This document shows positions 53,616 through 61,249 of a stretch of DNA of 64,000 bases, in pieces. Position 1 is the first letter of the stretch. Each line of letters begins with the position of its first letter. The translations under genes and the position numbers were made by a program. A model generated the notes under the pieces. It was given only the letters and a program-made list of their open reading frames with translations, ran no database searches and was not told where the DNA came from. This stretch comes from Verrucomicrobiaceae bacterium UBA2429 (GTDB lineage: Bacteria; Verrucomicrobiota; Verrucomicrobiia; Verrucomicrobiales; Verrucomicrobiaceae), in contig DDQZ01000102.1 of NCBI GenBank assembly GCA_002343505.1, forward strand, positions 85,435-149,434. Reading direction: 5' to 3'.

Positions 53616-54158
53616 TCACCAGCCAGCGCCTTCCCCCTCGCGACCCTCGCCTGTTCGTCTCGCCCGCAGCCGTGTCGGCTCCTCCTGGGGATTGCCTGTG
53701 GATAAACTTGTGAACAGGGAGCGCTTCGGATTCAGATTCTCTTTGGCATTAAGATTTGGATTTGAATGCGATAGCCTATCGAAGCCTATCTGCGCGGCGG
53801 CGACGGTGAGCGGCAGCCGCTCGATGATCTCGCGTGGGGCTTTGCCCAACTCGCTAGCGATGCCGATGCGCACCTTCGGGTTCGGCTTCTGGTGCTTGAT
53901 GAAGTTCACCAGGCCAAGCCATTCGCCGTGGCGGACGATCTTGCCGTCGGCCTCGAAGCGTTCGAGCGCGGCGGCGAAGACCTTGGCCGCGAGGCCGCTC
54001 TCGAAGGCGGCGCAGCGCAGCGGCAGCGTGTAAACGCCGGAGATATTCGCGTGCGAAGTGGTGAGGAGGTAGAGGAACGCCAGCTTCTCGTTCGCGCCCA
54101 GCCGGGCGAAGTAGGAATCCACCCAGATGCCGGTGTTCACATACCTGTTTTGCGCCAT
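53616..54158 (-). CDS. Replication-initiation/replisome-organiser-like protein
   Basis: 180 residues from the ATG at 54158 (MAQNRYVNTGIWVDSYFARLGANEKLAFLYLLTTSHANISGVYTLPLRCAAFESG). This start is typical of phage and plasmid winged-helix replication proteins of the replisome-organiser type. The winged helix (residues 1-110) is followed by FIKHQKPNPKVRIGIASELGKAP and an Asn/Lys/Ser-rich tail. Frame is open further up to 54353, but conservation begins at 54158. A perfect DnaA box (TTATCCACA on the minus strand, 53705-53697) lies within its 3' part, and another sits in the intergenic region upstream. Confidence 0.65.
   Translation of the reverse strand: MAQNRYVNTGIWVDSYFARLGANEKLAFLYLLTTSHANISGVYTLPLRCAAFESGLAAKVFAAALERFEADGKIVRHGEWLGLVNFIKHQKPNPKVRIGIASELGKAPREIIERLPLTVAAAQIGFDRLSHSNPNLNAKENLNPKRSLFTSLSTGNPQEEPTRLRARRTGEGREGEGAGW
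53697..53705 (-). other. DnaA box inside the replication gene
   Basis: TGTGGATAA on the plus strand, i.e. a perfect TTATCCACA consensus on the minus strand. It lies within the coding sequence of the replication-like gene, about 1 kb from the second perfect copy at 54708-54716. Confidence 0.5.
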
Positions 54159-54283
54159 GTGGCTGTTTGTTAAATGCCAATGCCCGCGTGGTGATGGCGT
54201 GCCGTGGTGCAGACCAGCGGGGGCGCGTGCGCCTGCCGCCAGCCCGCCCGTGATGCGGCACGTCACGCGGGCCGGTGAGCCGG

Positions 54284-54475
54284 TTAAAACTCGATGACTG
54301 GCAGTGACGGTTCCTCTACCTCCTCGCCCCTCCGCTGACGGCAGGCCGGGCACATGTAGGGTGCGTGAATACCAAGCAGGGCGCAGAGCAGCCTATAGAG
54401 GAAGCCACGTTGTTTTGGCTGATGCGCGCGCTCGATGCCCACGGGCATGTAGTCCAGCTCTGTGATCCGTCGCAT
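54284..54475 (-). CDS. Small protein with possible zinc-binding pair
   Basis: 63 residues: an N-terminal MRRITELDYMPVGIERAHQPKQRGFLYRLLCALLG and then IHAPYMCPACRQRRGEEVEEPSLP. The CPAC pair resembles half of a zinc ribbon. Same strand as, and 125 bp upstream of, the replication gene. No family recognised; coding is supported only by the sensible composition and position, so it may not be real. Confidence 0.35.
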   Translation of the reverse strand: MRRITELDYMPVGIERAHQPKQRGFLYRLLCALLGIHAPYMCPACRQRRGEEVEEPSLPVIEF

Positions 54476-54519
54476 GGGACGAGGTGGTTAGATAGTCTGG
54501 TAAAGCTCGACCTGTGTGT

Positions 54520-54586
54520 CCCCGATTTGTGTCGGGGAGCCTGGCGGCGGTCTCTCCCCGTGTCTCTCAGTGCCGCCAGGCTCCCC
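54520..54586. repeat. Two overlapping, mutually exclusive hairpins
   Basis: Hairpin A: CCCCGA (54520-54525) with TCGGGG (54532-54537). Hairpin B: GGGGAGCCTGGCGGC (54534-54548) with GCCGCCAGGCTCCCC (54572-54586), a perfect 15-bp stem with a 23-nt loop. Both need the GGGG at 54534-54537, so only one can form at a time. It lies in the 398-bp gap between the recombinase and the small gene, beside DnaA-box sequences; copy-number control RNA, attenuator or oriT are possible roles. Confidence 0.6.
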
Positions 54587-54667
54587 AACGCAAAGAAGTC
54601 GCTCCCCTCGAATGGTGAAGCGACTCCGTTGCTGACTGGAGTGGTCTGCCTTGACTTCCGACAAGTA

Positions 54668-54686
54668 GTATTGTGCGACACAATAC
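54668..54686. repeat. Perfect palindrome, possible operator
   Basis: GTATTGTG-CGA-CACAATAC, 8-bp arms around three bases, in the same gene-free gap. AT-rich arms and 19-bp length suit a dimeric repressor. Confidence 0.5.
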
Positions 54687-54697
54687 GTCCTGCGCTA

Positions 54698-54722
54698 GGG
54701 GGCTGGGTTATCCACAGCCCCC
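54698..54722. other. DnaA box within a hairpin, possible replication origin
   Basis: GGGGGCTG (54698-54705) and CAGCCCCC (54715-54722) form an 8-bp stem. The consensus DnaA box TTATCCACA (54708-54716) lies in the loop and runs two bases into the right arm. With the hairpins at 54520-54586, the palindrome at 54668 and the replication gene nearby, this region (about 53.6-54.8 kb) is a candidate origin used by the excised element. Confidence 0.5.
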
Positions 54723-54873
54723 TGATCGGATGGGTTCAAAGCAATGTCAGCAGCTATGCGTCGGCCAATCGCTCACGGATGAGCTGTGCCTTCGCGCGAA
54801 TCGCCTCAAGTGAGGATGTAGAGGAGCTGCGTGCATTCTACTCCCCCACTGCCTACTCGCGCAAGAGGTCGGC

Positions 54874-55830
54874 TCAAGCGGCCACCAAAGCTGGCACCGC
54901 GAACTGTCGCCGCGCGTAGTCCGAGAACTCTGGGCGGCTCAGCTTGGTGTAGTGCGCGATCGTGTGCGGCGTGCTGTGCCCCACGAGCTGCGCGATGATC
55001 GCATCCGGCGTTCCCAGCTTCGCCAGCCGGTGGATGTAAGCGTGGCGAAACGAGTGCGGCGACAGATGCCGCTCGATGCCCGCTAGCTTGCAGGCGTTGT
55101 CGATGATTCGTTCCACCGCTCGTGTCGTGATTGCCTTCTCGCCGTTGCCTTGCTTGGCGACGAACAGCCAATCTGTCAGCGCACCCGAGTTGATGCGCTC
55201 GACGATGAGATTGTGCAGCACATCGTCAGTGCCTTGATTCCAGAACACACGCCGACGTTGCACTGACTTCTCCGTGCGGATCGTCGCCGAGGCATCTTCC
55301 TCGATTTGCTCGATCTCCAGCGCCACCAGCTCGCCCACCCGCATTCCTGTATCGTGCAGGAGCATCAGCATCGCCAGATCGCGCAGGGCTTCATCGCCCT
55401 TTAATCGCAATGCTTGCACCATTGCCTGATACTCCTCTTCAGTCGCAGCCGCGTGCGAGCACGCGATCGCCTTTTGGACACGGGCAAGGTAGAGTGGAAG
55501 CCTCCGAAGGCGACCCTGCTCGAACCAAAAGCGCAGGTAGTTGTGGGCAATGTTCAACGCGTATTCCACACACTTCGGGGCAAAGCGCCCACTGAGGCTT
55601 CGCGCAAAGGCGCTCCAATCGCCTACCGTGATGTCCTCGGGCGCTTTGTTGATGGCTGCCTGGAAGCGCCGCACCCAGATCGCATAGCGATTGGCCGCAC
55701 ACGGCGCATAACTGCTTTTCCACTCCAGGTAATGACGGACCAGCGTCTCGTTGTCTTCGCTCGGCGCGAAGGCACTCTCGACCGCCGCATACCGCCCCAG
55801 GCGGTGCGGACGGCTTTTCGTTCTCTCCAT
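54874..55830 (-). CDS. Tyrosine recombinase/integrase
   Basis: 318 residues. N-terminal SAM-like core-binding domain (ETLVRHYLEWKSSYAPCAANRYAIWVRRFQAAI). Catalytic domain with all residues: Arg164 (DTGMRVGEL), the H-x-x-R at 259-262 (SPHSFRHAYIHRLAKLG), His285 (LVGHSTPHTIAHYTKL) and nucleophile Tyr294. XerC/D-like size. It is the only site-specific recombinase in the window and so the likely enzyme for integration at comM, although it lies about 21 kb from the visible border. An 870-bp gene-free region rich in hairpins begins at its start codon. Confidence 0.93.
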   Translation of the reverse strand: MERTKSRPHRLGRYAAVESAFAPSEDNETLVRHYLEWKSSYAPCAANRYAIWVRRFQAAINKAPEDITVGDWSAFARSLSGRFAPKCVEYALNIAHNYLRFWFEQGRLRRLPLYLARVQKAIACSHAAATEEEYQAMVQALRLKGDEALRDLAMLMLLHDTGMRVGELVALEIEQIEEDASATIRTEKSVQRRRVFWNQGTDDVLHNLIVERINSGALTDWLFVAKQGNGEKAITTRAVERIIDNACKLAGIERHLSPHSFRHAYIHRLAKLGTPDAIIAQLVGHSTPHTIAHYTKLSRPEFSDYARRQFAVPALVAA

Positions 55831-56704
55831 GTTGCCTTGTCAGGCGGATAATGGCCTCCACTCCCCTACTTGCGCAGAGGGACACATTTATTGAGAGACC
55901 GCAAGTCAGCCTACCTGGAACTATGCATGGTCCGCAACATGCGGACCGATTTGTCAAAGAACAGCGGAGGCCGGGATGAAGTAGAGCGTACACGCTCCCC
56001 TGTTGTCAAAGCACCGCCAAACATGGCGGGCATTCGCCACCCCGACATCGCGCCCGACAACCACGGTATGTCGTGGCACGCAACACGCCGACTGGCGTTT
56101 CACCCTTGTAAAACAAAGGGATTTCTACTTCCCATGTGTCGGCCTCACGGCCCGACTTGCACGGCAACCTCCGGCTACCGGGACGGGTCCTTGAGGCAAC
56201 GCCATCAAGGACATCGCCTTGTCGTGCAAGTCGGGCCGCGATGCGGTCACGACACATGGGGAACTAGTTTTCACGACGGGTTCCTGCCTCGCGCAGGACC
56301 ACGGGTTCTAACGACGGGCTGCCCACCGCATGACCTGCCCCGCACGCCCATCGGCTCCGGTGGGGAGTCCGCTGCGCCCGCTGGCCCGCCTCCGCTCGCT
56401 CCCCATCCGAACCGATGCGCGTGTCCGCCATCCAACCGAACGCGTCTTCCTCAGACGAGGTGCGGCAGCAGCCGGGCCAAGCCCGTCCCCTGCCTCCGCC
56501 GGGTTCACCCGCATAGCGGGTGGACTTTTCACAACGGGTTTAACTGGCCTCAACGAAGGGTGGACGACGGGACAACTACTGGCCTACGACAGTTGAACGA
56601 GGGGGCAACCACGGTTGTGACTGGTTAGACTGGTTAAATTTCAGCCCCAACGCATTGGCGTGTTGGTGATTTTGCAGCATCTTCCCGCAAGCCTAAACCC
56701 CTCT
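55831..56704. other. Gene-free region dense in inverted repeats
   Basis: No convincing protein gene on either strand. Hairpins follow each other closely: GGTCCGCA/TGCGGACC (55929-55947), GAGCGT/ACGCTC (55984-55997), CCGCC/GGCGG (56014-56029), the nested structure at 56131-56260, TCCTGC/GCAGGA (56282-56298), CCCACCG/CGGTGGG (56322-56364), and further ones (CACCCGC/GCGGGTG, CAACC/GGTTG) towards the HIT gene. A direct repeat TTGTCAAAG occurs at 55951 and 56003, and GACTGGTTA is doubled in tandem just before the HIT gene. A structured RNA, oriT or recombination region is possible. Confidence 0.6.
56131..56260. repeat. Nested long inverted repeats (possible structured RNA or oriT)
   Basis: Outer arms CCCATGTGTCG (56131-56141) and CGACACATGGG (56250-56260), perfect 11 bp. 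Inner arms CGGCCCGACTTGCACG (56148-56163) and CGTGCAAGTCGGGCCG (56223-56238), perfect 16 bp. Inside these GTCCTTGA (56187-56194) pairs with TCAAGGAC (56205-56212). Three stems in one 130-base nest cannot be chance; asymmetric internal loops (6 and 11 bases) are more like a folded RNA or processed single strand than a simple operator. Confidence 0.8.
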
Positions 56705-57160
56705 ATGAAGGATTGCATCTTCTGCCAAATCGTCCGTGGTGAAGCTCCCGCACACACCGTGTGGGAAGATGCGGACCACATCGCCTTTTTATCCATCTAC
56801 CCGAATACGCCGGGTGCCACCGTGGTTATCCCGCGCCAGCACCATCCGAGTTACGCGTTTGAGCTGGCTGATTCTGTTCTCGCTAAACTTACCGTTGCGG
56901 CGAAACAGGTTGCTCTCTTGCTAGATCGCAAGCTGCCGGGAGTTGCCAGAACCGGAATGATTTTCGAGGGATATGGCGTGGATCACGTTCACGCAAAACT
57001 CTTTCCGATGCACGGCACTGGGACCGACAGTTCTTTTAGACCCATCAACTCGAACGTGGATAAGTTTTTTGTGGTTTACGAAGGCTACCTTTCCTCGCAC
57101 GACTGGAAGCGAGCCGATGACCAGGAGCTTGCCCGCCTGGCCCAGTTAATTCGAGAATGA
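56705..57160 (+). CDS. HIT-family nucleotide hydrolase, variant motif
   Basis: 151 residues. Zinc-type opening MKDCIFCQIVRGEAPAHTVWEDADHIAFLSIYPNTPGATVVIPRQHHPSY is typical of histidine-triad hydrolases. The triad itself reads GVDHVHAKLFPMHG (94-98): the third histidine of H-x-H-x-H is Lys98. The central histidine (His96), the nucleophile in the family, is kept. Likely acts on nucleotide phosphoramidates or Ap4A-like compounds. Why a mobile element carries it is unclear. Start at 56705 begins with the conserved MKDCIFC. Confidence 0.88.
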   Translation: MKDCIFCQIVRGEAPAHTVWEDADHIAFLSIYPNTPGATVVIPRQHHPSYAFELADSVLAKLTVAAKQVALLLDRKLPGVARTGMIFEGYGVDHVHAKLFPMHGTGTDSSFRPINSNVDKFFVVYEGYLSSHDWKRADDQELARLAQLIRE

Positions 57161-57175
57161 TGGGTCTGCTATAAT
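57146..57175 (+). promoter_or_regulatory. Predicted promoter upstream of the TraG-like gene
   Basis: A perfect -10 TATAAT at 57170-57175, with a weak -35 TTAATT at 57146-57151 (18-bp spacing), just after the HIT gene. About 160 bases of leader precede the ATG at 57336; CCCGA/TCGGG hairpin arms lie in it. Confidence 0.4.
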
Positions 57176-57335
57176 ACGAAAGGCAAGAACCTTCACCCGA
57201 GACACTGTTCTTCGGGTATCGGCGGCAGCTTCTCTCCTCCCCGGCTCCTCAACACAGGTTTGCCGGTTGTTTTTGTTGCTGCGCTGATCGCATGGAGCGT
57301 GGCGACTGGAATGGGCGAGGGCAGCCGCCTCCGAT

Positions 57336-58607
57336 ATGGCACGCATCTACCTCGGTCAGCGTTTCGGTTACGCGGGCGTTCCGCTGCCCTGCTATTTCGA
57401 CACGGCTCAGCTCACGCGACATGTTCACGTTCTAGGCAAGACGGGCATGGGCAAATCCACGCTGCTTCGCTCGCTCATGGCTGGGCTGGTGAATGATTCG
57501 GGCTTCTGCCTGCTCGATCCTCACGGCGACCTCGCCGAGTGGGCCTTGAGTGTCATACCGCCCCGCCGGCTCGCCGAGGTGGTGTTTTTGGACGCTGCCG
57601 ACCCTGACTACTCCCCAGCCCTCAATCTCGTCGCCAGCGCCATTCCAGAGGCTTCCAGGCCCTTTGTGGCTTCGGCCTTGCTATCGGCTTTTCGCCACAT
57701 TTGGGCGGAGAGTTGGGGGCCGCGATTGGAATACATCCTTTACCATGCGCTACGCACCTTGCTCGATGCACAGAACGTGAGCCTTATCGCACTGCCCCGC
57801 CTGCTGGCGGATGATGCTTTTCGTGCCTCGCTCGTGAAGCAGTGCCACGATCCCTTCATCCGTGCTTTTTGGCGCAACGAATACGAGGCGTGGGACAAAC
57901 GATTTCGGCAGGAGGCGATTGCTCCCATTCAGAACAAGCTCGGCCAGCTCGTGGCAGTCCCGCAGCTCAGGCACATCTTCGGACAGGTGAAGCTCAGGGT
58001 GGATTTCGCCGAGATCATCCGTGAGGGCCGCATCGTGATCGTGAACCTCGCCAAAGGCAGCCTCGGCGAGGACGCCGCGCGCATCATTGGCTCGCTGTTC
58101 GTTTCCAGCCTGTGCGCTGCCGCAATGGAGCGGGGCACTTCAAACACAGATGATCGTCGCGACTTCACACTCATTCTCGACGAGGCTCAGTCATTCCTGT
58201 CGGATGCGCTTGTCACCGTGCTCTCCGAGGCACGCAAGTTCGGCCTCGGCATGGTGCTCTGTCATCAATACTTGGCGCAGCTCCCGTCCGCCGCGCAAAC
58301 CGCCGTCCTCGGCAACGTGGGGACCACCTTTTCCTTCAGAGTCTCGGGTGACGATGCAGATATGCTCGCGAAGCACTACGGCACTCTCTTTGCTTCATCG
58401 CAGTTCATTGAGCTGCATCCCTTCACCACACTCGTCAGACCATTGGATGGCGCAGGGTTCCCTTTCAGGCTCACGATCCAAGAACTGGCTCCAGCCTTTC
58501 AGCATGACGCCAACTACATCAGGCACCGTAGCCGTCAGCGCTTTTGCACATCGCGCTCCGAGGTGGAGCGCAAGCTGTCGAAATGGTTTGGCGGTTCGGA
58601 AGCTTGA
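57336..58607 (+). CDS. TraG/VirD4-like (DUF87-type) conjugation ATPase
   Basis: 423 residues. Walker A GKTGMGKS at 34-41 (HVLGKTGMGKSTLLRSLMAGLV), then LLDPHGDLAEWAL with the conserved Asp-Pro-His-Gly-Asp, the Walker B FTLILDEAQSFLSD near 273, and FGLGMVLCHQYLAQLP plus GTTFSFRVSGDDADMLAK motifs typical of type IV coupling-protein or HerA-like ATPases that load DNA into a transfer channel. No N-terminal membrane helix is present, unlike classical VirD4. It overlaps the convergent gene at 58535 by 73 bp. Confidence 0.85.
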   Translation: MARIYLGQRFGYAGVPLPCYFDTAQLTRHVHVLGKTGMGKSTLLRSLMAGLVNDSGFCLLDPHGDLAEWALSVIPPRRLAEVVFLDAADPDYSPALNLVASAIPEASRPFVASALLSAFRHIWAESWGPRLEYILYHALRTLLDAQNVSLIALPRLLADDAFRASLVKQCHDPFIRAFWRNEYEAWDKRFRQEAIAPIQNKLGQLVAVPQLRHIFGQVKLRVDFAEIIREGRIVIVNLAKGSLGEDAARIIGSLFVSSLCAAAMERGTSNTDDRRDFTLILDEAQSFLSDALVTVLSEARKFGLGMVLCHQYLAQLPSAAQTAVLGNVGTTFSFRVSGDDADMLAKHYGTLFASSQFIELHPFTTLVRPLDGAGFPFRLTIQELAPAFQHDANYIRHRSRQRFCTSRSEVERKLSKWFGGSEA

Positions 58608-59374
58608 GTCGTCATCCCGAGCATCTCCTGTGCCTTTCCGAATAGCTCTCCGGGGTATTGCAGCCACAAAGGATCACCTTCCGACTCGACCGGGTCCAAG
58701 CGACAGACGAGCGGAATTTCGCCGTGCCGATTGCACGCGGTTTCAAAAGCAGGGAGGACCACATTGTCCGTGAAGGCAGCATCACTCCCTGATGTGAGGA
58801 AGCTCTCGAACAACACGGCGTGCCGAAGGAACAGGCGGAAGAGTTCCGGGTAGTAGCTGGCTGCGCTGCCACCTTGCTGCAGAAACCATGCCGAGCCGTC
58901 GTGCAGCGCGACTCGTCGTGAAAAGGCCGCCGCATCCATCATGGCATGGTGGAAGTCCACGATCCCCTGTCCTCTCCGGGTGTGCAGTTCCCGCAGCGGC
59001 CTTCCGTCACAGCCATTCATGTCGGCGAGATTAAGGCAGCGGACGCGTGCGCCCCCGTTGCGGCCCATCCCTGAATGGAAGCGCAGTTTGAGAAGTGCGT
59101 GCTTGGCGGCATTGAAGTGGACGAACTTGTCGTCGTGATACTCCAGAACGAGCGGAGTCAGCTCCGCCGCATTAGCCATCGCTACGAAACGCTGCATTTC
59201 ATAGTTCGGCGTCGCCACCTGTCGGAAGAGCACTGCATACGGACGCGCAGCGAGCAGCCGCTCCAGCGGATTCGCCAGGGTCAGGACTTTTGTTTGTCGC
59301 CTGATGTGCAGTCTCGCTGCCGCCTCCAGGAGAGGCGTGTAGAGACGCTCCAGTTTTGTGCCCGGCATCGTCAT
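58535..59374 (-). CDS. Conserved protein of unknown function
   Basis: 279 residues from the ATG at 59374 (MTMPGTKLERLYTPLLEAAARL). Strong sequence blocks: AVLFRQVATPNYEMQRFVAMANAAELTPLVLEYHDDKFVHFNAAKHALLKL, RVRCLNLADMNGCDGRPLRELHTRRGQGIVDFHHAMM. They resemble a family I remember from Patescibacteria (CPR) genomes, where its role is also unknown. Soluble, no signal peptide. Start overlaps the stop of the upstream membrane-protein gene by 4 bp, so the two are co-translated and probably work together. The 3' end overlaps the convergent ATPase gene. Confidence 0.72.
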   Translation of the reverse strand: MTMPGTKLERLYTPLLEAAARLHIRRQTKVLTLANPLERLLAARPYAVLFRQVATPNYEMQRFVAMANAAELTPLVLEYHDDKFVHFNAAKHALLKLRFHSGMGRNGGARVRCLNLADMNGCDGRPLRELHTRRGQGIVDFHHAMMDAAAFSRRVALHDGSAWFLQQGGSAASYYPELFRLFLRHAVLFESFLTSGSDAAFTDNVVLPAFETACNRHGEIPLVCRLDPVESEGDPLWLQYPGELFGKAQEMLGMTTQASEPPNHFDSLRSTSERDVQKR

Positions 59375-59952
59375 GAGAGGACCCGGTGCCAGACCCCGGA
59401 CAAGGCAGCGGCCACCGCGCCTGAGCGCAGCGTCCAGTAGAGGTTGGAGAGCAGCACGCTGCTGATGAAGATGCGCCAGTCGCGCACGGTAAGCCCATCG
59501 AAGCGTCCACGCCGGAAGTAGGCCGTGGTGATGAAGGCATCTTGGAAGACGCACAGCGCTACGAAAACAAAGGCGTTGCCCCGCTGCATCGCCCACAGGA
59601 TCACCCGCTGCCACCACGCGGGATTTTCGATGGTGGTGAGGTGGGCGAGGCTGCCAGCGCCCACCCAGTCGATGCGCATCCGCTCATAGAGCAGCAGCGT
59701 TGCTGCGCATTGCAGACCGGCGAGGCATGTCATCAAGGCACCACCAGCGAGCAGCCCGAGCCGATGCACGGCATAGACGTAGAGGACGTTATCAAAGCAC
59801 CAGTTGAAGGTGCCGTAGAGCGCGTGACCGCTGGTCACGGTCGCAATGCGTCTCAGCAGCCCCGGACGAGAAGGCGGGTGCAAAGCGATGGCTGAAGAAC
59901 AAGACTCGGACGGGAGGCTCAAGGAGGTGCGGCATGGTGGTTCAGAGTCCAC
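59371..59952 (-). CDS. Integral membrane protein of unknown function
   Basis: 193 residues with about four membrane helices (ALYGTFNWCFDNVLYVYAV, GLLAGGALMTCLAGLQCAATLLLY, AFVFVALCVFQDAFITTAYF, IFISSVLLSNLYWTLRSGAVAAAL) and a serine-rich N-terminal 35 residues. The pattern FNWCFDNVLY...RMRIDWVG is distinctive. It overlaps its downstream partner by 4 bp. A later start at the methionine-poor N-terminus cannot be excluded. No family recognised with confidence. Confidence 0.65.
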   Translation of the reverse strand: MDSEPPCRTSLSLPSESCSSAIALHPPSRPGLLRRIATVTSGHALYGTFNWCFDNVLYVYAVHRLGLLAGGALMTCLAGLQCAATLLLYERMRIDWVGAGSLAHLTTIENPAWWQRVILWAMQRGNAFVFVALCVFQDAFITTAYFRRGRFDGLTVRDWRIFISSVLLSNLYWTLRSGAVAAALSGVWHRVLS

Positions 59953-60019
59953 CTCCCTGGGGAATCACTCCCCCACCGACAGGTGGCAGGGGGTGTTAGA
60001 AAGCCGCACGAAGACGACC

Positions 60020-60040
60020 GCTGTGGTCTTTAGCCACAGC
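60020..60040. repeat. Hairpin in the gap before the replication-relaxation gene
   Basis: GCTGTGG (60020-60026) and CCACAGC (60034-60040), 7-bp stem and 7-base loop, in the 296-bp divergent intergenic region 59953-60248. I see no gene in that region; it should hold the two opposing promoters. Confidence 0.4.
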
Positions 60041-60248
60041 AGAGCTGCGACCTGAACATGCACCACCGCCACCCCCGACCATTGGTCAGGTTGGCGGCGT
60101 CGCCTTTCGGGGAACGCCATTTCCGCTTCGTGTTTGAGACTTTCTAAGGCCCCAGCACTGGTCTCCCAGCGCCACTGAGAACATAGAGGCCCACGGTTGA
60201 TCTGCAAGTGCGCTCCCTCTGCGAATCTAAAAATGATAAAATGGTGAT

Positions 60249-61169
60249 GTGCAGAAACCGAGGCTGAGGAAGCCACGGTTCATTCGCTCGGATGGTATTC
60301 CGCCGCTTCACCTCACGGAGCGGGATGTCGGCATTCTTCGACTGGTCGAGCGTCATCGTTTTGTCCATTCCGGCCATTTGTGCTCCGCGCTGGCAGGCAG
60401 TGTTCAGCACATCACAAGGCGGCTTGGCAGACTCTTCCACGCAGGCTTCCTGGATCGTCCCAAAGCACAGTTGCTGATTCAACCGCGTGCCAATGCCCAC
60501 ATGGTCTGCTGCATCACAAATGCCGGGCAGGCGATTCTGCGGGAGCGCGGATTCCCGACTTTTGCTTCGCCACCTCGTGCTCGTGGCGAAACCGTGGCGC
60601 TGTCGCTATCTCACACGCTTCGTGTCACCGATGTGATGCTCGCTTTCGAGCGAACGGCTGCGGCTTGTGGGGCCAGATTCTTGCATCGGGAAGATTGGCA
60701 AAAGGATTCGGAAGAAGGCCAGCATCTGACGCTCATGCGCTGGAGTATCACGATCCAATACGACGCCAAGCGAGTCCGCTGCGCGGTAATACCTGACGCT
60801 GTCTTTGCACTCGATCAAGAAGGCAAACGATCATATTTTTTCGTTGAGGCGGATCGGGGCACCATGCCTGTTTCCCGAGGCAGTGCCGACCAAACCTCAT
60901 TCCGCCGCAAGGTGCTGGCCTACAAAGCCACGCGCGATGCTGGCATTCTGTGGAAACGCCATGCTATTCCCGGTTTCCGCGTGCTAGTCATCGCCGAGAG
61001 CGAGCGGCGGTTGAGATCACTCCGCTCGGCTGCCGCCGCCTGCTTCCAACGAGGCGATTCCACGATGCTATGTTTCACTCTGGCATCAAACTTCCTGTCA
61101 GGCCAAGAAGCATGGCAAACCTGTGGCGAGCGTTCTGCCTTCCAGCTTTTTACCCACCCAAGATCCTGA
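60249..61169 (+). CDS. Replication-relaxation family protein
   Basis: 306 residues from a GTG start. LHLTERDVGILRLVERHRFVHSGHLCSALAGSVQHITRRLGRLFHAGFLDRP is the winged-helix opening of the replication-relaxation family (PF13814), and SYFFVEADRGTMPVSRGSADQTSFRRKVLAYKAT the conserved middle with the EADRGT motif. These proteins occur on plasmids and ICEs and are thought to help process or control element DNA. An ATG 8 bp upstream is out of frame. It faces the DUF4062-like gene convergently, with 80 bp between them. Confidence 0.85.
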   Translation: MQKPRLRKPRFIRSDGIPPLHLTERDVGILRLVERHRFVHSGHLCSALAGSVQHITRRLGRLFHAGFLDRPKAQLLIQPRANAHMVCCITNAGQAILRERGFPTFASPPRARGETVALSLSHTLRVTDVMLAFERTAAACGARFLHREDWQKDSEEGQHLTLMRWSITIQYDAKRVRCAVIPDAVFALDQEGKRSYFFVEADRGTMPVSRGSADQTSFRRKVLAYKATRDAGILWKRHAIPGFRVLVIAESERRLRSLRSAAAACFQRGDSTMLCFTLASNFLSGQEAWQTCGERSAFQLFTHPRS

Positions 61170-61249
61170 AAGCAGCACTGTCTGGTCTCACGGTTCACCA
61201 ATGCCCGAGATGGTGCCAAAACTGCTTTTCCCGAAGCGATTACCAGCCA

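Noticed and set aside
54365..54919. 184-codon plus-strand open frame
   Set aside because: It covers hairpins and the recombinase 3' end in antisense and has no domain.
55870..56628. 252-codon plus-strand open frame in the hairpin region
   Set aside because: Composition is erratic (many Arg, Pro, His, Cys), no motif, and it crosses the nested inverted repeats.
56530..56630. Integron attC-like pair GTTTAAC ... GTTAGAC about 90 bp apart
   Set aside because: The outer boxes fit RYYYAAC/GTTRRRY, but the inner L-boxes do not pair, there is no cassette array, and the recombinase lacks any visible IntI signature.
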